A DNA stretch of 64,000 nucleotides from Streptomyces sp. Ncost-T10-10d (GCF_900091955.1 NZ_FMDF01000049.1:62001-126000); one strand, 5' to 3'; counted from the first letter of the stretch, positions 48,098 to 57,184 are shown. Numbers and translations: made by a program. The notes: generated by a model not told the origin, from the sequence alone.

Positions 48098-48553
48098 TCA
48101 GCTGCTCAGCTCGAACTCGGCCCGGATACGCTTGCCCACCGGCACGCGCTCGGCGGTCAGCCGGTCGCACAGCGCCACCACGATCTCCATGCCGTGGCCG
48201 CCGGGGCGCGTCGGGTCGGGTGAGTAGAACAGCGGCAGGGCCGTGCTGCTGTCGTACACCGTGACGCTGACGCGTTCCGCGGTGCCCTCCAGCTCCAGCA
48301 GATACGGGCCCTGGCTGTAGCGGTCCGCATTGGTGACCAGCTCGCTCACGGCCAGCATGAGATCGCTGCGGGTGTGCTCGCCGAGCACCGCGAGCCACTC
48401 CGCGGCCAGCCGGACCAGAAAGCGGTCGGCCAGGGCCCGCGCCTGCGCGATGCAGCCGGGCTCGCCGTCGAACACCTCGGCGCTGTGCAGAACGTCCGTG
48501 AGCCGGTCTCCGCCGGGGCGGCCGGCCGGTCGCGAGGTGACCTGTTCGTTCAT
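48098..48553 (-). CDS. Anti-sigma-type HATPase (RsbW-like)
   Basis: A 151-residue GHKL ATPase: CIAQARALADRFLVRL, LMLAVSELVTNADRYSQGP (N-box near residue 70) and GGHGMEIVVALCDRLTAE (G-box). Streptomyces has many of these as anti-sigma kinases or partners of PP2C phosphatases. It is likely linked in function to the response regulator-PP2C gene further upstream, as the three minus-strand genes here are close together (about 100 bp to the kinase gene). Confidence 0.88.
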   Translation of the reverse strand: MNEQVTSRPAGRPGGDRLTDVLHSAEVFDGEPGCIAQARALADRFLVRLAAEWLAVLGEHTRSDLMLAVSELVTNADRYSQGPYLLELEGTAERVSVTVYDSSTALPLFYSPDPTRPGGHGMEIVVALCDRLTAERVPVGKRIRAEFELSS

Positions 48554-48652
48554 GTGCTCCAGCCAGGGCGACGCAGGGGTGTTCGATGACAGCTGTTCGA
48601 CGTTCGCCTACCCACGACGAACGGTCCCACTCCGGGGAAAACGGGGCAGATC

Positions 48653-50278
48653 TCAGCCATGGCCGGCCCGTCCGACGACGGATTCCGCGACGAGTGGTTC
48701 AACAGGGGTGTGCGCGGGCCCGGCGGGGGCGACCGGCAGCGTGAAGCGGATGCAGGTGCCTTCGGCGGCCTCCGGCTCCAGCCAGATCCGGCCTCCGTGG
48801 AACTCCACGATCTTCCGGCACAGGGCCAGACCGATGCCCGTTCCCTCGTACTGCTCCCTGCCGTGCAGACGCTGGAAGATGACGAACACCTTCTGGGAGA
48901 ACTCCGGCGCGATACCTATCCCGTTGTCCGCAACGGAGAAGTGCCAGTCGTCGCCGTCCCGTACACAGCCGACCGTGACCCGGCACGGTACGTCGGGGCG
49001 GCGGAACTTCACCGCGTTGCCGATCAGGTTCTGCCAGACCATGGAGAGCGCCGTCGCGTCCCCGGCCGGTTCGGGCAGCGGGCCCTCCCGGACGACCGTC
49101 GCACCGGACTCCTCGACGACCAGCGCGAGATTGGCCAGGGCACGGTCGAGGGCGCCGTCGAGGTCGACCGGCTTCCACTTGTCGTGCACCCGCCCCATAC
49201 GGGAGAAGGTGAGCAGATCGTTGATCAGCACCTGCATCCGCTTGGCGCCGTCGACCGCGTAGTCGATGTACTGCCGCGCCCGGTCGTCGAGCTCGGCGGC
49301 GTACCGCTGCTCCAGAAGCCGGCAGAACGAGGCGACCTTGCGCAGCGGTTCCTGCAGATCGTGCGAGGCGACATAGGCGAACTGCTCCAGTTCGGCATTG
49401 GACCGGCGCAGCTCCTGTGCCTGTTCCGCCAGCAGCGTCCCGCGCTCCTGGGATTCGGCGAGCTCCTCGACGATGCGGCGGCGCATGTCCTCCACAGCCG
49501 CCGCGACCGCCCGCACATCGGATGGTCCGTCGACCTCGATCCGGTTACGGAATGCCCCCGAGCTGACCGTGTCCGAGGCGGCGGTCAGCCGGCGCAGCGG
49601 CCGGCCCACCATCCGGTTCAGCAGCAGACTCAGCGAGACGACCGCCAGCAGAAAGCCCACGACCAGCGAGATGAGTACCTGGTCACGGGTGATGCGGGCC
49701 GCGCTCAGTTCGGCGCGGGCCCGGTCGCGTGCCACATCGAGATGCGCCTGCTGTGCCGTGTACAGCCGCCGCAGAGTGTCGAACTCGCCCTTGCTCCGCC
49801 GGATCGGGGCCGAGGACTCGGACGCCGGGCCGTCCCGGCGGACCGCGGCGACCAGCGGCTCGGCGTGCCGGCTGCGCCACTCCCGCGCGGCTGCGGCGAT
49901 CCGGTCGAGATCGCGGGCGAAGGGCTGCTCGTCCCCGACGAGCGCACGCACCTTGGCCAGCCGCAGCTTCTCGTCCCGCATCCCCGCCTCGTACGGCCGC
50001 AGGAAGGTCGAGTCACCGGTGAGCGCGTATCCGCGGACCCCGGTCTCCTGGTCGAGCAGGGCGTTCTGCAACTGGAAGGACGATGAGCGGGCGGGCTGGA
50101 TGCGGTCCACCAGCTCGGTGGTGCGGTCGGATATCCGGGCCAGCACCATGCCCCCGAGGGTCAGCCCGGCGCAGACGACCAGAACGAAGACGGCGAGAAT
50201 CAGATGGACCCAGTTCTGGACCGACAAGCGTGAAGCGAGGCCGCGCCGACGGGTCGGCGATGCGTCCCGGCCGCTCAT
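48653..50278 (-). CDS. CHASE3-HAMP sensor histidine kinase
   Basis: A 541-residue membrane kinase: a first TM helix at about 20-45, a CHASE3-type helical sensor (ALLDQETGVRGYALTGDSTFLRPYE near 70-95), a second TM at about 185-205, HAMP, then the phospho-acceptor His in FAYVASHDLQEPLRKVASFCRLL near 315, the N-box LIGNAVKF and the G-boxes DNGIGIAP and EGTGIGLALC. The HisKA sequence is of the Cph1/phytochrome type. Its ATG overlaps the stop of the response regulator-PP2C gene, so they form a two-component pair. Confidence 0.93.
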   Translation of the reverse strand: MSGRDASPTRRRGLASRLSVQNWVHLILAVFVLVVCAGLTLGGMVLARISDRTTELVDRIQPARSSSFQLQNALLDQETGVRGYALTGDSTFLRPYEAGMRDEKLRLAKVRALVGDEQPFARDLDRIAAAAREWRSRHAEPLVAAVRRDGPASESSAPIRRSKGEFDTLRRLYTAQQAHLDVARDRARAELSAARITRDQVLISLVVGFLLAVVSLSLLLNRMVGRPLRRLTAASDTVSSGAFRNRIEVDGPSDVRAVAAAVEDMRRRIVEELAESQERGTLLAEQAQELRRSNAELEQFAYVASHDLQEPLRKVASFCRLLEQRYAAELDDRARQYIDYAVDGAKRMQVLINDLLTFSRMGRVHDKWKPVDLDGALDRALANLALVVEESGATVVREGPLPEPAGDATALSMVWQNLIGNAVKFRRPDVPCRVTVGCVRDGDDWHFSVADNGIGIAPEFSQKVFVIFQRLHGREQYEGTGIGLALCRKIVEFHGGRIWLEPEAAEGTCIRFTLPVAPAGPAHTPVEPLVAESVVGRAGHG

Positions 50279-51543
50279 CGCGGCTCCCCCCGTCCCCAGC
50301 CCAGATGGAGCACGGCCACGTCGTCGGCGAGACCGCCGTACGGGGCCGCGGCCCCGGCGGCCTCGTCGACCAGGGTGTCCACAAAGGCACGGGCCGCCAG
50401 GGCCCCGTGCCTTCGGGCCATGGCGAGCAGCCCGTCCTCGCCCAGCCGGGAACCAGGCCCCGTGCGCCCCTCGAAGAGGCCGTCCGTGAAGAGGACGATC
50501 CGGCCGTCCCTGGGCAGGGACAGCTCCGAGGTGCTCCACCGTCCTGCCCCCGGGAGCAGCCCCAGGGCCGTCCCGGGCTCGGGCTCGACCCAGCTCACCC
50601 GGGCACCGCTGCGCAGCAGCAGCCCGGGGTGACCGGCCCGCACCACCTGCACCCGACGGCGGTCCGGCGCGCAGGACAGTGCCGTGAGGGTGGCGAAGAC
50701 ATGCGGATCGGAGCGTTCGGCGACCAGGATCTCCTCCAGCAACCTGACGCGTTCGAGCTGGCCGGTGGCGCACAACACCGCGCTGCGCCAGGCCACCCGC
50801 AGACAGACACCCAGCGCCGCCTCCGCCGCCCCGTGCCCCGACACATCGCCGATCACCGCGTGCACCGTGCCGTCGGACGTCTGCACCACGTCGTAGAAGT
50901 CACCGCTGAGCAGGGCGTGCGCCCGGCCCGGTGCGTATCGCGCCACCGCTTCGAAGGAGTCGTCGCGCAGCAGGGGTACGGGCAGCAGCCCGCGTTCGAG
51001 GCGGGCGTTCTCCTGCGCCATCAGCCGGTTGGCACGCAGCGCCGCGGCGGCCCGCTCGACCTGCTTGCGCTGGAGCGCGTACCGGACCGAGCGACCCAGC
51101 GCCTCCGGATCCAGCCGCCCCTTGACCAGATAATCCTGGGCGCCGGTCGCCACGGCCGACAGGCCCGTATCGGCCTCGGCCCTGCCGGTCAGCACCACAA
51201 TGGCCGCATCCGGCGCCGACTCGACGATCTGGGTGACGACGTCCAGGCCGTACACATCGGACAGGTGCAGATCGAGCAGTACGCAGCACGGGGTCCGGCA
51301 GTCGGCCAGGAACCGTCGCGCCTCCGCGAGCGTCCGGCACCAGGTCAGTGCGGAGTCCAGCTCGCTGTCCGCGAGCATCTCCTCGACGAGGAGCGCATCA
51401 CCGGCGTCGTCCTCGACCAGCAGGATCACGGCATCGACGTCCCACACCGAATCGTTGCCGACCGGCGCGAGTCTGTTCTGTTCGGGGATGAGGGCCGGGC
51501 GCACAGGCTGCGCCGGAGAGCCGCCCGCAGGGAGTTCAGCCAC
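50275..51543 (-). CDS. Response regulator fused to PP2C (SpoIIE/RsbU) phosphatase
   Basis: A 422-residue protein. A receiver domain fills about residues 35-155: acidic ILLVEDDAGDALLVEEML, phospho-Asp in CVLLDLHLSDVYGLDV, and LTGRAEADTGLSAVATGAQDYLVKG. A short coiled linker follows, then a PP2C/SpoIIE domain (LLSGDFYDVV, AVIGDVSGHGAAEAALG, LFTDGLFEGR, GLADDVAVLHL) with metal-binding Asp residues visible. It probably dephosphorylates an anti-sigma antagonist. Start: GTG at 51543 with AGGGGG 7 bp upstream; the frame stays open far beyond because the opposite strand is coding. Confidence 0.9.
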   Translation of the reverse strand: MAELPAGGSPAQPVRPALIPEQNRLAPVGNDSVWDVDAVILLVEDDAGDALLVEEMLADSELDSALTWCRTLAEARRFLADCRTPCCVLLDLHLSDVYGLDVVTQIVESAPDAAIVVLTGRAEADTGLSAVATGAQDYLVKGRLDPEALGRSVRYALQRKQVERAAAALRANRLMAQENARLERGLLPVPLLRDDSFEAVARYAPGRAHALLSGDFYDVVQTSDGTVHAVIGDVSGHGAAEAALGVCLRVAWRSAVLCATGQLERVRLLEEILVAERSDPHVFATLTALSCAPDRRRVQVVRAGHPGLLLRSGARVSWVEPEPGTALGLLPGAGRWSTSELSLPRDGRIVLFTDGLFEGRTGPGSRLGEDGLLAMARRHGALAARAFVDTLVDEAAGAAAPYGGLADDVAVLHLGWGRGEPR

Positions 51544-51801
51544 GTTCCACCCCCTTGTAAGGACGGCACAGCTCAACCCTGGCCGTATCGCAGGGAAGCA
51601 TATGTGACCGACCCGTGGAGGAGCCGTCGGGGCGGAGGGGCGCAGCCATGCACACACGCGCCCGCGAACTGCGGTGAACCCCGGCGAAGTCACGCGAACG
51701 GAGCAGCATCCGGTGCATGGCAGACTTGATCGGGGCGTTCGGCCCGGCAGGACCATGTAGCGCGGTCGGCGCCACGAGTGACAAGCGACAGAGGAACGGC
51801 A

Positions 51802-53286
51802 ATGACGGTGACAGAGGACAGCCCGGAGCTCGCTCCCGGTACTGAGGAGTTCGGTCCCGGTATCGACCCGGAGCGGCTGGCCGTCTGCCTGAGCGTGCTC
51901 GACGAACTCGACACCATCGAGGTCGACCACCCCGACGCCATCGCCGTGCGCCGCGCCACGGCCGGGATCTACCGGACCGTGAAGCAGCGCCGCCGTCAGG
52001 AGCGCCGCGCCGCCAAGACCGCGCACGACAAGGCCGTCACCGAGGCCACCGCGACCGGCTCGGCCGACCGCATCGACGACGAGACCCAGGGGGTCCTGCC
52101 GTCGTCCTCGGCCCGTGCCGAGATCGCGGGCGTCCTCCAGCGGCCCCGGTCCTGCTACATCTGCAAGACCAGGTACGTCGAGGTGGACGCGTTCTACCAC
52201 CAGCTCTGCCAGCAGTGCGCCAAGGAGAACCGCTCGCGCCGCGACGCACGGACCGACCTCACCGGCCGTCGCGCGCTCCTCACCGGCGGTCGCGCGAAGA
52301 TTGGCATGTACATCGCTCTGCGGCTGTTGCGCGACGGCGCGCACACCACCATCACCACCCGTTTCCCCAACGATGCGATCCGTCGTTTCAAGGCGATGCC
52401 GGACAGTGACGAGTGGATCCACCGGCTGAAGATCGTCGGCATCGATCTGCGCGACCCCGCCCAGGTCGTCGCGCTCGCCGACTCGGTCGCGGCCGAGGGC
52501 CCGCTGGACATTCTGATCAACAACGCGGCGCAGACCGTGCGCCGCTCCGCGAACGCGTACAGCGAACTGGTCAACGCCGAATCCGCCCCGCTTCCCGCGG
52601 GTGAGCTGCCCGCCGCCGAGGTCATCGGCACCTTCGGCAGCGGCACCGTCGACCGTGTCGCGGCCCTCCCGGCCGCCCGCAAGGAGGGCCTGAGCGCGCA
52701 GGACGTCACCGAGCTCGCCCTGGTCACCGGGTCCGCCTCCCTGGAGCGGATCGCCGCCGGAACGGCGATCGACGCGGGCGGTCTCGTACCCGACCTGCAT
52801 GACACCAACAGCTGGATCCAGACCGTCGAAGAGGTCGAACCGATCGAGCTGCTGGAAGTCCAGCTCTGCAACTCCACCGCGCCGTTCATCCTGATCAGCA
52901 GGCTCCGCCCGGCGATGGCGGCGACCGCCGCCAAGCGCGCCTACGTGGTCAATGTCTCCGCCATGGAGGGCGTGTTCAGCCGTGGCTACAAGGGCGCGGG
53001 CCACCCGCACACCAACATGGCCAAGGCCGCGCTGAACATGCTCACCCGCACCAGCGCCCAGGAGATGTTCGAGAAGGACGGCATCCTGATGACCGCCGTC
53101 GACACCGGCTGGATCACCGACGAGCGCCCGCACCCCGACAAGATCCGCCTTGCCGAAGAGGGCTTCCACGCTCCGCTCGACCTGGTCGACGGCGCTGCTC
53201 GCGTCTACGACCCGATCGTGCGCGGCGAGGACGGCGAGGACCTGTACGGCTGCTTCCTCAAGGACTACGCGCCCGCCAACTGGTAG
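51802..53286 (+). CDS. Atypical SDR with an N-terminal zinc ribbon
   Basis: A 494-residue protein. The first about 115 residues are a helical domain. A CYICK ... CQQC zinc ribbon at about 125-146 follows, then a Rossmann domain: ALLTGGRAKIGMYIALRLL (TGGxxxIG) near 160, ILINNAAQTV near 240, a 100-residue insertion, VNVSAMEGVF with the catalytic Ser, and HTNMAKAALNMLTR where the Lys is kept but the usual Tyr four residues before is Thr. So the standard SDR catalytic triad is incomplete. Function is unknown. GAGGA lies 6 bp before the ATG at 51802. Confidence 0.8.
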   Translation: MTVTEDSPELAPGTEEFGPGIDPERLAVCLSVLDELDTIEVDHPDAIAVRRATAGIYRTVKQRRRQERRAAKTAHDKAVTEATATGSADRIDDETQGVLPSSSARAEIAGVLQRPRSCYICKTRYVEVDAFYHQLCQQCAKENRSRRDARTDLTGRRALLTGGRAKIGMYIALRLLRDGAHTTITTRFPNDAIRRFKAMPDSDEWIHRLKIVGIDLRDPAQVVALADSVAAEGPLDILINNAAQTVRRSANAYSELVNAESAPLPAGELPAAEVIGTFGSGTVDRVAALPAARKEGLSAQDVTELALVTGSASLERIAAGTAIDAGGLVPDLHDTNSWIQTVEEVEPIELLEVQLCNSTAPFILISRLRPAMAATAAKRAYVVNVSAMEGVFSRGYKGAGHPHTNMAKAALNMLTRTSAQEMFEKDGILMTAVDTGWITDERPHPDKIRLAEEGFHAPLDLVDGAARVYDPIVRGEDGEDLYGCFLKDYAPANW

Positions 53287-53635
53287 TCGACCGGTGGCGC
53301 AGGGTTCGGGCGGCGCCGTGGACCCGGCCCGGGACTCGTTCCCGGCCGGGTCTTTTCCGTACTCGATGGCCGAAAGTGGCCCAATGCGCACATTCCATCG
53401 AGCGGGATCGCGCTCATTTGGTTAATCTGATCCGAACGGACGTCATCGAGGAGTTCACAAAACCTCCTCGACCGTCCTGGGACAGACTTGTCAACCAAGT
53501 CGCCGTCCCGCCCCGTACCCGGCGCCACCGCGACCGAACCATTCTTGCCCCCTGCCCCTCGCGGGTGGTCGACTCCCGGTAATGAGGCCGGGGTGTCGGC
53601 GATGCCCGGGGTTACGCGACACAAAGGAGTGCGCG
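53287..53635. other. Intergenic region before the small peptide gene
   Basis: It holds the SDR terminator (53321-53356) and a second hairpin at 53438-53477 (CGAGGAG / CTCCTCG, lengthened by GGACG / CGTCC), which could lie in the 5' leader of the peptide gene. No further coding sequence was found. Confidence 0.5.
53321..53356 (+). terminator. Rho-independent terminator after the zinc-ribbon SDR
   Basis: GACCCGGCCCGGGA pairs with TCCCGGCCGGGTC (one bulge) and is followed by TTTT, a rare classic U-tract in this GC-rich DNA. Confidence 0.85.
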
Positions 53636-53812
53636 GTGACGACACCAGAACTGACGAAGCGCGAGAAGCAACCGGCCGAACGACAAGGAGAGCGGGCCCG
53701 CGGGCCCGAGAAGCTCCGAAACATCGAGGTCTGGGCCAGGTCCGCGCCGATCCGGCTGGCCGGCTACGAGGACGACCTCGCCGAGCCGCACATCCTGCCC
53801 AGCGTCGACTGA
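53636..53812 (+). CDS. 58-residue peptide, candidate RiPP precursor or small regulator
   Basis: A GTG with AAGGAG 6 bp upstream opens a 58-codon gene with a strong terminator 19 bp after its stop. The first half is charged (LTKREKQPAERQGERARGPEK). The second half has an order unlike chance DNA: IEVWARSAPIRLAGYEDDLAEP then HILPSVD at the end. It has no Cys, no signal peptide and no membrane segment. A charged leader followed by a short distinct tail is how ribosomal-peptide precursors look, but no modifying enzyme is next to it. I do not recognise the family. Confidence 0.7.
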   Translation: MTTPELTKREKQPAERQGERARGPEKLRNIEVWARSAPIRLAGYEDDLAEPHILPSVD

Positions 53813-53830
53813 CCGCTTCACACCTTCATA

Positions 53831-53876
53831 CCCGAGCTCCGGTCCACACCCCGCAAGGGGTGGGCCGGAGCTCGGG
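53831..53876. terminator. Strong terminator of the small peptide gene
   Basis: CCCGAGCTCCGG pairs with CCGGAGCTCGGG, extended inward by CCAC/GTGG-type pairs around a GCAA tetraloop. Confidence 0.88.
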
Positions 53877-54052
53877 TGTTCGGGGGCGTCCCCGGTCAGA
53901 AGGCCGCATCGGCCACCGCTGCCCCGGTGAACGACGGCCCGCCCCCCCGACGACGCTGAGCGGCAGACAGTCGGCCGCCCTTCCAAGCCGGCGAGCCGAT
54001 GTGAGGGACAGCAGCTCGTAGGAGAACGTCGACCAGGTCGACAACGCGCCGT

Positions 54053-54328
54053 TTCGACTGCGACGACTTCATCCCGCGGTTCCGCGCCGAACGCTTCGAC
54101 CCGTGCTCCTGGGCGGAGCTGTTCCGGGACGCGGGTGCGCGGCACCACGTCCTCACCTCGAAGCACCATGAGGGCTTCGCGCTCCGGGACACCAAGCTCT
54201 CCGACCGCAACGCGGCCGGCCGCTCAGCCGGCGTACCCACGGGCGGCTCGCTGGTGATCGACGTACCGGCGGCGGCCCGCAGGACCGGGAAGCACGCCTG
54301 GGTGTTCAAGATCGCCTGGTCGGGCTGA
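54053..54328 (+). pseudogene. Remnant of a GH29 alpha-L-fucosidase
   Basis: An open frame of 91 codons without a start gives FDPCSWAELFRDAGARHHVLTSKHHEGFALRDTKLSDRNA, broken here at 20 residues: ELFRDAGARHHVLTSKHHEG and FALRDTKLSDRNAA are the substrate-binding part of GH29. It then jumps to VIDVPAAARRTGKHAWVFKI, which looks like a GH29 C-terminal strand. The N-terminus, nucleophile region and most of the barrel are missing. The end overlaps the 3' end of the lipase-maturation-factor gene by 23 bp. Confidence 0.65.
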
Positions 54329-55742
54329 GCCAGGAGGGACCGAGCGACACGGGGGGCATGAAATCCCGCACGTAGGTGCGGTGCCACCAGCGTCCCGTGG
54401 CCCGCAGTTCGCGCCAGGTCGTGTACCGGTAGTGGTACAGCCTGGCGCGGACATGTGTGGGCGGGGTCTCGGGGAACGGGTTGTGGCGCAGCAGCCGCAG
54501 CGTGTCCCGGTCGTTCTCCAGCAGCCGCTCCACGAACTGGCCGAACCAGGGGCCCGCGTACGCGGGGGAGAGCGCCGCGAACCACATCAGCCAGTCGAGC
54601 CGCAGATGGTAAGGAGCGAACTGGCGGGGCAGTCGGCGCGGATCGCCCGGCTTGCCGCGGAAGCCGTACTCCTGCCAGACCGTGCCGTCGTGGAGCTCCT
54701 GCTCGTCGGTGCCTTCGACCACCACCTCCAGCCGGACCCGGCTGATGCTGCCGAACGCGCCGTAGGTATTGACCAGATGCAGTGGGTCGAACGAGCGGTT
54801 CATCACCTGGCGGCGGGAGATCAGATTGCGCGCCGGGCGGTAGCTGAGGAACACGACCAGCGCGGTGACCACGATGACGACGATCTCGTACCAGAGCGGC
54901 GGCGCGGACTGGGCGGGTGGCTCGGTGAACAGGGACCAGTCGACGGCGGACAGGGCGAGAGTGATCGTCACCCAGTTCAGCCAGGCGAAATTCCCCGAGA
55001 CAACCAGCCACAGCTGGGTGACGATCATCAGTCCCGCGGCCGCGCTCGCCACCGGCTGCGGAGTGAAGAGGAGCACCGGCACCAGGAGTTGAGTGACATG
55101 GTTGGCCGCCACCTCGGCCCGGTGGACGGGCCTCGGCAACCGGTGGAAGAACCAGCTCAGCGGTCCCGGCATCGGCTGGGTCTCGTGGTGGAAGTACAGA
55201 CACGTCAGGTTGCGCCAGCACTCGTCGCCGCGGATCTTGATCAGCCCGGCGCCGAACTCCACCCGGAACAGCACCCAACGCAGCAGCCACAGCACCAGCA
55301 CGGGCGGCGCCGTGTCGGCGTTGCCGAGAAAGACGGCGAGGAAGCCGGTCTCCAGCAGCAGGGACTCCCAGCCGAAGCCGTACCAGGTCTGGCCGACTTG
55401 GACGATCGACAGATAGAGCGCCCACGGCAGTGCCCAGAGCAGCATCGCCGCCCAGAGCGGAACATAGGAGTCCACGCCTGCGATCAGTGCGACGGCGATC
55501 GCGCAGCCGGTCCAGCAGACGAGGGCGAAGAAGCGGTCGGAATAGTGGAGCCGGAAGAGGCCGGGCGTGCTGCGCCAGTCCGTACGCCGCAGGAAATCCG
55601 GTACGGGCAGCATGCCGCGTTCGCCGATCAGCGCCCGGAACTGAAGCGCGGCGGTGAGAAACGCGACCAGATAGAGGCCGGCCAGAGCCCGCTGGAAGAT
55701 CAGCCGGCTGAGCCAGTATCCGTCTGCGGTGAACCACTCCAT
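54306..55742 (-). CDS. Lipase maturation factor (LMF) family membrane protein
   Basis: A 478-residue multi-pass protein: GYWLSRLIFQRALAGLYLVAFLTA at the start, a GERGMLPVPDFL loop, WYGFGWESLLLETGFLAVFLG near 125, a signature FRVEFGAGLIKIRGDECWRNLTCLYFHHETQPMP near 160-195, and later PRQFAPYHLRLDWLMWF and NPFPETPPTHVRARLYHY. The eukaryotic namesake folds lipases in the ER; the bacterial role is unproven and could concern envelope protein maturation. It is 37 bp downstream of the DUF1990 gene on the same strand, so it may share that operon. Confidence 0.9.
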   Translation of the reverse strand: MEWFTADGYWLSRLIFQRALAGLYLVAFLTAALQFRALIGERGMLPVPDFLRRTDWRSTPGLFRLHYSDRFFALVCWTGCAIAVALIAGVDSYVPLWAAMLLWALPWALYLSIVQVGQTWYGFGWESLLLETGFLAVFLGNADTAPPVLVLWLLRWVLFRVEFGAGLIKIRGDECWRNLTCLYFHHETQPMPGPLSWFFHRLPRPVHRAEVAANHVTQLLVPVLLFTPQPVASAAAGLMIVTQLWLVVSGNFAWLNWVTITLALSAVDWSLFTEPPAQSAPPLWYEIVVIVVTALVVFLSYRPARNLISRRQVMNRSFDPLHLVNTYGAFGSISRVRLEVVVEGTDEQELHDGTVWQEYGFRGKPGDPRRLPRQFAPYHLRLDWLMWFAALSPAYAGPWFGQFVERLLENDRDTLRLLRHNPFPETPPTHVRARLYHYRYTTWRELRATGRWWHRTYVRDFMPPVSLGPSWLSPTRRS

Positions 55743-55779
55743 CGTTTCCAGTATCGGTCCGGTGACGCGGCTCGGCCCT

Positions 55780-56304
55780 TCAGACCCGCGCTCGCCGGCC
55801 TTCGGTGACGAGCCGGCGCAGCGTGGTGCCGAGCCGGCGGGCGTACCACCGCTGGATCAGCGGTACGACGGGCCCCGCGAGCCGGGTGTGCCAGGCGGCC
55901 GGGCGGCTGAACGCCATGACGGTGAACCACACCGCCCCGTCGTCCGCCAGCTCCACCACGAATGACTCCTCGCCGCACTCGGGGTGCCGGACCAGCGTCC
56001 CGTAGGCGAATCCGATGCGGTCCTTCTCGTACGCGGCCCAGACGACCCGGCAGGGTGCGGTGAACCGGAACGGGCCGATGCCCAGCGACACCCGGACCGA
56101 GACCCCGGCTTCGGCGCGGGGCGCCGAGGCGTGGACCTCGGCTCCGCTGGTGCGATGCATGCGCCATTCGGTGACCGTCGCGCCCGCTGCCTCGAAGTCG
56201 CCCCGGCCGTGCCCGACCCGGGTCCGGTGGTGGAGGTGGTTGTAGCCGTCGGGGAGCGGGCCGAGGCGAGTGGCTCCGACCTCGGGGTACGTGAAGGTGC
56301 TCAT
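55780..56304 (-). CDS. DUF1990 family protein
   Basis: A 174-residue DUF1990 (UPF0548) protein: FTYPEVGATRLGPLPDGYNHLHHRTRVGHG at the start, VWAAYEKDRIGFAYGTLVRHPECGEESF near 85-115 and a basic tail PLIQRWYARRLGTTLRRL. The fold is related to START-like lipid-binding proteins, with no proven activity. The ATG overlaps the YndJ-like gene's stop (ATGA). Confidence 0.92.
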   Translation of the reverse strand: MSTFTYPEVGATRLGPLPDGYNHLHHRTRVGHGRGDFEAAGATVTEWRMHRTSGAEVHASAPRAEAGVSVRVSLGIGPFRFTAPCRVVWAAYEKDRIGFAYGTLVRHPECGEESFVVELADDGAVWFTVMAFSRPAAWHTRLAGPVVPLIQRWYARRLGTTLRRLVTEGRRARV

Positions 56305-57155
56305 GCGGTCCTGCCTTCGTGATCGGTGTGGTTCCGGAGCCTGCTCCAGGCAAGCACGGAGCAGAGTGCGAAGCCGAGTGCGTTGCCGAGACCGTGGGTG
56401 GCGGCCATCCATGTCGCCGTGGGGTGAGGGAGCCCGGTGGCCTCTCCCAGTGCCCAGCTCAGCGCGAGCACCATGGTGACCACGAGCACGGCGGACGAGG
56501 TGGCGAGCAGCAGCCGGGCGATCCGGTCCCGTTGCCTGCCGCGGATCGATCGCCAGGTGAGCAGGGCGACGGTCCACATGCCCGCTGTCAGCACGACTGC
56601 CCCGGCCAGCTCGGCCCGGTCCCCGATGAAATAGCCGATGAGGACGAGCAGGGTGCCCAGCGGCACGCTCAGCGCAGCGAACCTTCCTGCGGCGCTGTCG
56701 GCGACCCGGCAGACCAGTCCCGAGACCAGTGCGGCGGCGAATCCGGCGAAGTGGAAGTGCGGCACGGTCAGTGCCAGGATGCCGAGCCCGAAGCCGAAGA
56801 GCGTGTGCCCCGAGCGTTCGGCGACCAGCGCGATGGCGGCGATCGAAGGGGTGATCAGGGCGGTGAGCAGGGCGATCTCGGTGGGCGCCACGGCGGAGGT
56901 TCTGGACGCTGCGAGGTTACGGAGCAGCCGTGGCGGGGCGTGGAGAGCGAGGAGTACGGCACCGAGCGCGTAGCAGGCCGCCAGGATGGTGGCGGGTCCG
57001 CCTCGTGGCAGCCAGAGTGCGACGGCGCCCGGCACGGCGAAGAGCGGCCACAGACGGCGCATCCGTTCCAGCTCGGGCGCACCGGCCAGTCGTAGCCCCA
57101 TCGGAACCACCACCAGCATGCCCAGCATCACGACCAGACCGACCAGTACTGACAT
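56301..57155 (-). CDS. YndJ-like membrane protein
   Basis: A 284-residue protein with about eight hydrophobic helices and short loops, for example LVGLVVMLGMLVVVPMGLRL and TLFGFGLGILALTVPHFHFA. The HFHFAGF motif and C-terminal THGLGNALGF are typical of YndJ, which in Bacillus and Streptomyces lies beside DUF1990. The function is unknown. The ATG at 57155 has GGGGGGTGG upstream. Its promoter carries two TetR-like palindromes at 57169 and 57204. Confidence 0.88.
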   Translation of the reverse strand: MSVLVGLVVMLGMLVVVPMGLRLAGAPELERMRRLWPLFAVPGAVALWLPRGGPATILAACYALGAVLLALHAPPRLLRNLAASRTSAVAPTEIALLTALITPSIAAIALVAERSGHTLFGFGLGILALTVPHFHFAGFAAALVSGLVCRVADSAAGRFAALSVPLGTLLVLIGYFIGDRAELAGAVVLTAGMWTVALLTWRSIRGRQRDRIARLLLATSSAVLVVTMVLALSWALGEATGLPHPTATWMAATHGLGNALGFALCSVLAWSRLRNHTDHEGRTA

Positions 57156-57168
57156 GACCACCCCCCGA

Positions 57169-57184
57169 CTTGAACGTGTTCAAG
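57169..57184. promoter_or_regulatory. TetR-type palindrome, site 1
   Basis: CTTGAACGTGTTCAAG has 7-base arms around GT and ends 14 bp before the yndJ-like start, where a repressor would block transcription. The same 16 bp recur at 57213-57228. Confidence 0.7.

Noticed and set aside
51544..53391. The minus-strand frame of the response regulator stays open for a further 600 codons
   Set aside because: It lies opposite the zinc-ribbon SDR and only mirrors its codon bias; the receiver domain and ribosome site place the true start at 51543.
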